Shown: positions 58,413 to 64,000 of the stretch, piece after piece
Layout: each line of letters begins with the position of its first letter
Numbering within the stretch: position 1 is the first letter of the stretch
Assembly: GCF_000004195.4 (NCBI RefSeq)
Contig: NC_030681.2
Location: 26,550,982-26,614,981 of the forward strand
From: Xenopus tropicalis
Taxonomy: Eukaryota > Chordata > Amphibia > Anura > Pipidae
Length of the DNA: 64,000 nt
Direction: 5' to 3'
Position numbers and translations under genes: made by a program
Notes under the pieces: model-generated
The model's database searches: none
The model's input: only the letters and a program-made list of their open reading frames with translations
What the model was told of the DNA's origin: nothing

Positions 58413-60085
58413 AAGGAAAAATAAGAGCACTTAGATAAAGTATATTATTTTGTGTAGCTATTACAATATGATATATTCTTATTATATTATTATCATTTGA
58501 TGGAATCATCATATTTTTTAGTTTGGAAACTCATGCGCTGCAATGGTTTTGTATAAAGTATGAGCAGATAGTTAGTGCCACTTGCAGCAGCAGCCGGATC
58601 AGATTTTCCTTCTATGGGGGTCTCCATTTGTTATTATCCCACGTACAGCAGGAAATTATACTGATACCAGAAGTGCAATGGTGATTTATGCTTCATCTTT
58701 AGCCCCATGGACACAACCTTTTGAACTCTGCTGGAAATAGAGAGAGCCGTTGGGCTAAGCAATATCCTTTCCTATATAATAAAGGTTATCCCAGGGGAGG
58801 GGGTCACCAGGCAACCAACTAAATGCTGATGAAATGAATGCTGTAGACAATTTACCATACAGTACGTCACTGGCGTTTGTACATCCGTTCTCATCTGTTT
58901 AGAAGTAAGAAAGCTAATTATAGATTTAGATTTTTGCTTAATATAGCAAAGTGTTATTTTTGGTTCCCGTTCCATAGTAGCGCAATGAGTAAGTGATGCA
59001 TTCCGGCTGCAAATAGCACAGTTCCCTATGGAGCATATGTTATGTTAGGCCTGTTTAATGCCCATGGGTCATATATAAGGTATTGATTGACTCTGTCATA
59101 CACTGGGTGAAATTCTCTAGCGCTGTGGAATTAAGCAAAGTGCACTTTCAGATGAAATCACCATGTTTTTTTTTTCCCCTACAATGTACTGTTTTCCCCC
59201 AGAATTCATGCATCTTTGTGTGCACAAGTGCTGTGGAATCAGACAGAATTGTGATATGTCTGTAGGGTTGTGTGTATATATATATATAGGCACCTGAGGG
59301 CCTGTGCCATGGGCAGCAGTTGGGTGGCCCTGGGGTGCCTATATATAAAGAGTTTTCTTTCTTTTTTTTTTAAATAAAAATTCCCCCAGCCTCCGCTGCA
59401 GAGTTCCTAAGGAACAGGAGGGGTGAGGGTTTTGTGTGATGTCACTCCTACAGAAGTGATGTCACATGTGCACTGCTTGTGCATCACTTTCGCAACGGAA
59501 GTGCATTTAAGTGCCTAGTGTGGCAATGGACCTAAATACAGCCCTGTGAGTCTGACTCTTGCTCGCCAGGTCTGGCGCAACTGTATCCAGTTAATCAAAA
59601 ATGATGCAACTGCTCATGCGCTTTGCTGTAAATGGGACACAGTTGCACCTAATATTTTCACAGTCTGCCTGCCGCCAGTTCCCATCTTCTCTCGTGTCAG
59701 TTCCGGTGTTTAGTGTGCAAATGACGTCTGCACCAAATTCTTTAGACGCAAGTGTGCTGCATCTATTGACGCAGGGCGCTGAGGGTTCGCACAGCACCAA
59801 GTCATTTCTCCCTACTGCTAATTCAATTTTTTCTCTAGATAAACTTTGTATTGTTTGTGGTCATACAGTAGCTATGGACATTTACACTAAATCCTAACTG
59901 CTATTACTGGCTTACCTCAGTACCAGTTATGCACTTTTATATCTCATCCTAGTGTTATCGTAATGGTTTGTTCTTATACGGCATTCATTTCCCAGTACTT
60001 CTGTATTATATGTAACATGTAATTAGGTGTATGTAACTTTAAATTAATTATCAACATATTACTGTATTACACAATTGCAGACAGA
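58413..60085. other. Intergenic, nothing recognised
   Basis: No exon or RNA gene seen. A TA run lies at about 59,273-59,288. Confidence 0.35.
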
Positions 60086-60398
60086 TTAAAGGTGATCATA
60101 CATAGGCTGGCCTGGGTACGCTCTCTGACCCACAGGGTGAATGGATAGATATACACAGTATGGTTGCCTTTCCATTGGTCAGAGTATTTGGGCAAACAGC
60201 AGGAAGTTAAGAGGAGCCACAGTCCCATGCACTGGCCAACATGGTGCATCAGCAAATTATATTTTCAGACTTGCCTGATTCCACAGTACAGGGATATGGG
60301 CTGGAATCTGCGAGCCACCATACATGCCCCATAATTGTACTTCATGTCATATTATATTGGTACATGTCATATTATTGGTACATGTATGGCCAGCTTGA
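60086..60398 (+). mobile_element. T2/Kolobok-like MITE
   Basis: TTAAAGGTGATCATACATAG at the left and GTACATGTATGGCCAGCTTG at the right are imperfect inverted ends. Confidence 0.5.
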
Positions 60399-60658
60399 GC
60401 CTTCTAAATGGACCCAAGCCATTGTTCAGAGCAACCCAACAGGTTGCATTTATCATTACCCTCACTATTTAAAGGGCCACTATACCTAGGCTTGCATAAA
60501 CTTTCATCTTTGTGTACATACATACCATTTATGACCCTGCTTGGCCACACCCCATGAACCTCATACCACATCCTAATAATTTAGGCTAACCCCACCCTGT
60601 TTCTGGACAGCTAGTAATGTATGACAATGGCTGCTTCAATAACCTGCAGTGACCCTAA

Positions 60659-60967
60659 GGGTGATGGCCCACAGGGAGATAAGTCCCCCGCTGTTAATCT
60701 TGCGATAGACTAGTCTCCCCAAAATGCCTTCCCACCAGCAATAAAGTAAATCACTGGTGGAATACAGGACACTTTGTTTTCCGAAGTCGCACAAAATTTC
60801 CTGCAGGAGAAAACTTCATGCAACTTTGAAAAAAACAAAACAAAGCAATGCGTATGTCTTCCCACCGGCGATTCACTTTGCTGATGGAAAAGTATTTTGG
60901 TGAGATAAGTCCCCCACGGTAGCCGAGATTTAACCGCGGGCAACTAATCTCCCTGTGGGCCATCACC
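60659..60967 (+). mobile_element. PIF/Harbinger-like MITE
   Basis: GGGTGATGGCCCACAGGGAG at the left and CTCCCTGTGGGCCATCACC at the right, with TAA beside both ends. The interior has TTCCCACCAGC and related blocks, as at 33,170. Confidence 0.75.
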
Positions 60968-61956
60968 ATAAATACTTGTCCTTCCCAATCAAGTTTCATA
61001 TATAGTTATATATGTGATTAAACTTATTTAAATGATACTTTGCATCTGAAACATCATTCATCTTATTGTCACCCGTGTAGTAAAGGTGGTTTGATTATAA
61101 AACATTTGATGTGACTTATTTGCAACGTTGCCAAGGGAATAAATGCAATTCAGGCCTCAGTATGGGTTACCAATCAGGGAATTGTTGGAACGCCGGCTAT
61201 GCGATTGCGACTGAGAGGAGCTTATATAGTACTGAATGTCACACAAAGACAAATATACTCTTGCTTCCTGCAGAATCACATGATTGTATATGATTAATTT
61301 TTTTTCTTTAGATACTATCTGATGTAATTGCACTGAAATTCCATATAAACCTTCGTAAGCATAGGCCTTGGCCTAGTACATCCCTCTACGTATTCTCTTT
61401 TCAATGTCAGTCTGTTCTGTGGTCGACTATAAAGAAACATTCTTGACTTCCATAATTCCTTTTACCACCCACAGAACTCAACCCCTTTCATTCCCTGCTC
61501 AGCTCGCCCACCCGTTTCCCTTCTGTTCCTAACCCGGGACTCGCTCATCGCATTGAATCCTTAGCCCACTGCAGACTCCGGCTCATACACACACACAGTT
61601 TTAAGGTTAAGCTGCTGCAGATGTAGGTCATTGTATAGCAAAAAGGGGAGCTGCCAAGGGAAAATCTTCTTGAAGGCTATTAATGCAGCTTTCTGAAGCT
61701 CACAGAGCAAGGGGATAAGTATTCATGACCGCAGACTAAAATATAGACTCCAATGAAAACGAAAGGAGCTACCTATGGAGAAATATAAATAAAAAAAATT
61801 ATTAAGAAATGTTTAATGAAAATGAAAGTTGCTAGTTCTTTTAGTTAAAAAAATAAAAACAATTAGTTAATTATTTATGCAATGATTGCCTAGCTGAATG
61901 TATATTCACTTTCTTATAAGGCTGAACCATTTGGGTTTTTAGGGGAAATATGGCAT
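60968..61956. other. Intergenic, nothing recognised
   Basis: No exon or RNA gene seen. The stretch at about 61,430-61,720 is less AT-rich and does not resemble the local repeats. Confidence 0.35.
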
Positions 61957-62336
61957 CTAGTGATGGGCGAAATGTTTCGCCAGGCATGGATTCGCGGCGA
62001 ATTTCCGTGTTTCGCCATTGGCGGATTGTTTCGCGAAACGGATGAAAAAATTTGCTGCGGAAAAATATGCCGCACGTCCAAAAATTGTCGCCGGCATCAA
62101 AAGATTAGCTGCGCAACGAAATAATAGCCGTGGGCGACAAAAGAATATCCGTGCAACAAAATAATAGCCGCGGGCGACAAAATAATAGCCACGTGACAAA
62201 ATAATAGCCGCGGGCGACAATTTTTTTTGCCACACAACATTTTCGCTGTTTCACGAAATTTTCGCCGTTTCACGGATCTTTCAAAGGATTCGCGAATTTT
62301 TTGGTGAAGCAAAACGGAACAGATTCACTCATCACT
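61957..62336 (+). mobile_element. MITE with TAGTGATGGGCGAAAT end
   Basis: TAGTGATGGGCGAAATGTTTC at the left and GATTCACTCATCACTCA at the right. The interior contains four tandem AAATAATAGCCGCGGGCGAC-like subrepeats (62,115-62,225). A fragment of the same family lies at 63,140-63,280. Confidence 0.65.
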
Positions 62337-62405
62337 CATGGCATCTTATTGAATCAACACAATGGAACTGGAAGCTATTCTGCACCAATAGAAGATCACA
62401 GATTG

Positions 62406-62580
62406 GCTTAGGGCTGTGACACATGGGGAGACACACTAATCTCCCCGAAATGCCATCCCACCAGCTAGAATGTAATTCACCAGCGGCGCTGCGATTTGCC
62501 GAAGTCGCAGAAGTTGCCTTGAGAGGAAACTTCCGTGACTTCAGCAAATCGCGGCGAAGTGCAGGCGAGAAAGCCTTTAG
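62406..62580 (+). mobile_element. PIF/Harbinger-like MITE, partial
   Basis: TTAGGGCTGTGACACATGGG, ATCTCCCCGAAATGCCATCC and the AAGTCGCAGAAGTTGCCTTG / GAAACTTCCGTGACTTC palindrome match the left half of the 33,170 family. The right end is missing. Confidence 0.7.
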
Positions 62581-62827
62581 TAAACCACTTTCATTTACAA
62601 ATAATAGGTGTAATCAAGGCAACCCTACATTGTTGTTCATAAATAAAACATTCCTGCACCATGGCTACCTACCTCCTCACATTACTCTTTCATTCTGACT
62701 TTAGTTACACGCTGCTTTCATAACTCATCAAACAGTTTCTGCACAGCATAGAGTCCTGTGTATGGATCGGTGTAGGAATATGTTTGTGTGTGTATATATA
62801 CTGTAGGGGCACACATATTGTGTGTAT

Positions 62828-63035
62828 GTATATTTTTATTTATATAGCACTAGTTATGTAAGCAGCAGAACAGTAAATAAACAAACAGGGTGTCATTACA
62901 ACAATAGATTTTTAAATTCAGAGGACAATAACGAATACAAATACATAAAGAGTACATTCGCATTAAAGACTCCGCAGAGCTTAGTGACAGATAAAAGAAT
63001 GGAGGTCCCTGCAGCGTAGAGCTTACAATCTAATA
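62828..63035 (+). repeat. Dispersed repeat, second copy of the 44,920 family
   Basis: TTTTTATTTATATAGCACTA at the left, AAACAGGGTGTCATTACAA in the middle, GTAGAGCTTACAATCTAATA at the right. Confidence 0.6.
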
Positions 63036-63908
63036 AGAGTGCAAAATTTCTGCTTGTGCCAGGCACATCTTTTTTTTTCTTTGTTGCCCGTGTCTTTTTT
63101 TTTTTGGTCGCCCTTTTTTAACGTGACTGTGCCCAATTGGACGCGCAACAAATTTTTTTTATGCGTGGCAAATTTTTTGCGGCAAATTTTCACGGAAGTA
63201 TCTCAAAACAATTCACCAATGGCCAAATGCAGAAATTTGCTGAGAATTCATGCCTGGCGAAAAAATTCGCTCATCACTTGTACTGGGGAAAATACACTGG
63301 TACATTAATGCCATAAAGCAATGACATACACGGCATGTTATTATATGGAGGGTATGTGCTGCCATATCATTGCAATGGTAGTCCCTGCCTGGACCTGGCA
63401 GAATTACTTTTGGCAAAAAAATGCATTGGCGCACTTGACAAATTGACATATTTTCAAAGCTTTGGAACTAAACCTGCCCAAAAGAGGCAAATGTTTATCA
63501 ATGCAAAGTTATTACCCCAAAACTTACTATACCATGGTTCTCTCCAGGAGAAGTGTGGAATGTTACCCTCTTTTACCTGGGGCAGCCCGTTATTGTGAGT
63601 GGAAAATTTGTTGACGTCCACATATAAGGCCTATTACTAACACAGAGCTGAGGGAGTAGTCAGTGGGGTCCTATCTAATGAGAACAATGTGGTACTGAGG
63701 TCTGACATGATTGGGCCAACTATATTAAGCCAAATGCTCCCTCTATGCCTGTCTGTGGGTTTGGTATGCACTTGGGAACACACATTTAACACTCCATAGC
63801 ATCTTTAAGAAACATTTCCACTATAAATCCACAGGACTAGAATTTCTAGCACATTATAATTATTTATATATTAAGGGTCATTTGCTAGCAATATACAATC
63901 TTAGTCTT

Positions 63909-64000
63909 AAGGTGGCCATACATGGGCCAATATAAGTTGCCAACTTGAGTCCTTCGGACCTAGCTGGCAGCTTGGGAGTCTCCCTATGACTTTCCCAAAA
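63909..64000 (+). mobile_element. T2/Kolobok-like MITE, cut by window end
   Basis: Starts TTAAGGTGGCCATACATGG, the family terminus. The other end lies beyond the window. Confidence 0.55.

Noticed and set aside
61430..61720. Possible SNAP25 5' exon
   Set aside because: Less AT-rich and non-repeat, but with no splice donor or coding sequence I could recognise. SNAP25 is probably beyond the window.

Overview
The window is vertebrate genomic DNA from a clawed frog (Xenopus). I cannot tell X. tropicalis from X. laevis by eye. Two intron-bearing genes can be recognised by homology, both in the synteny block of human chromosome 20p12 (PAK5 - ANKEF1 - SNAP25). The rest is dense with frog-type repeats: T2/Kolobok-like MITEs with TTAA ends, hAT MITEs with 8-bp target duplications, PIF/Harbinger-like MITEs with TAA duplications, L1 and CR1/L2-type LINEs, and a very common MITE that begins TACAGGTATRGGA.

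Layout. Positions 1-19,000 hold the 5' part of PAK5 on the minus strand. Its first coding exon (1211-1414) carries the CRIB motif. Two candidate 5' non-coding exons/promoters lie upstream: a TATA-type one ending at 12,283 and a CpG- and CRE-rich one ending at 18,863. Between them is a three-level transposon nest (2560-6208) and many MITEs. Positions 19,000-31,000 are intergenic and almost entirely repeats, including five non-autonomous hAT elements whose target duplications can be read directly. Positions 31,200-49,100 hold ANKEF1 on the plus strand: a CpG-rich promoter with NRF1-like and RFX X-box-like sites, a non-coding exon ending at 31,438, and nine coding exons (37,029-48,951) that join in frame to a 778-residue ankyrin/EF-hand protein. 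Intron 1 contains an antisense LINE with a 539-codon open reverse transcriptase frame. Positions 49,100-64,000 are the start of the ANKEF1-SNAP25 intergenic space, mostly MITEs, with one unusual palindromic, non-repeat-like element at 56,913-56,958.

Most interesting observations. (1) One MITE family has turned into 113-bp minisatellites at four places. Two of these arrays lie in opposite orientation in the introns on either side of ANKEF1 exon 9, a 120-nt in-frame exon, which predicts a long intronic hairpin and possible exon 9 skipping or circularisation. (2) Each 113-bp unit contains a copy of the MITE's own terminal octamer, which suggests how the arrays could have arisen. (3) Three full matches to the CTCF core motif lie within 5 kb at the 3' end of ANKEF1, two of them in related sequence contexts. 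(4) The ANKEF1 promoter carries cilia-type (RFX) sites, fitting a sperm/axoneme gene. No bacterial-type system, CRISPR array or new protein-coding system is visible.
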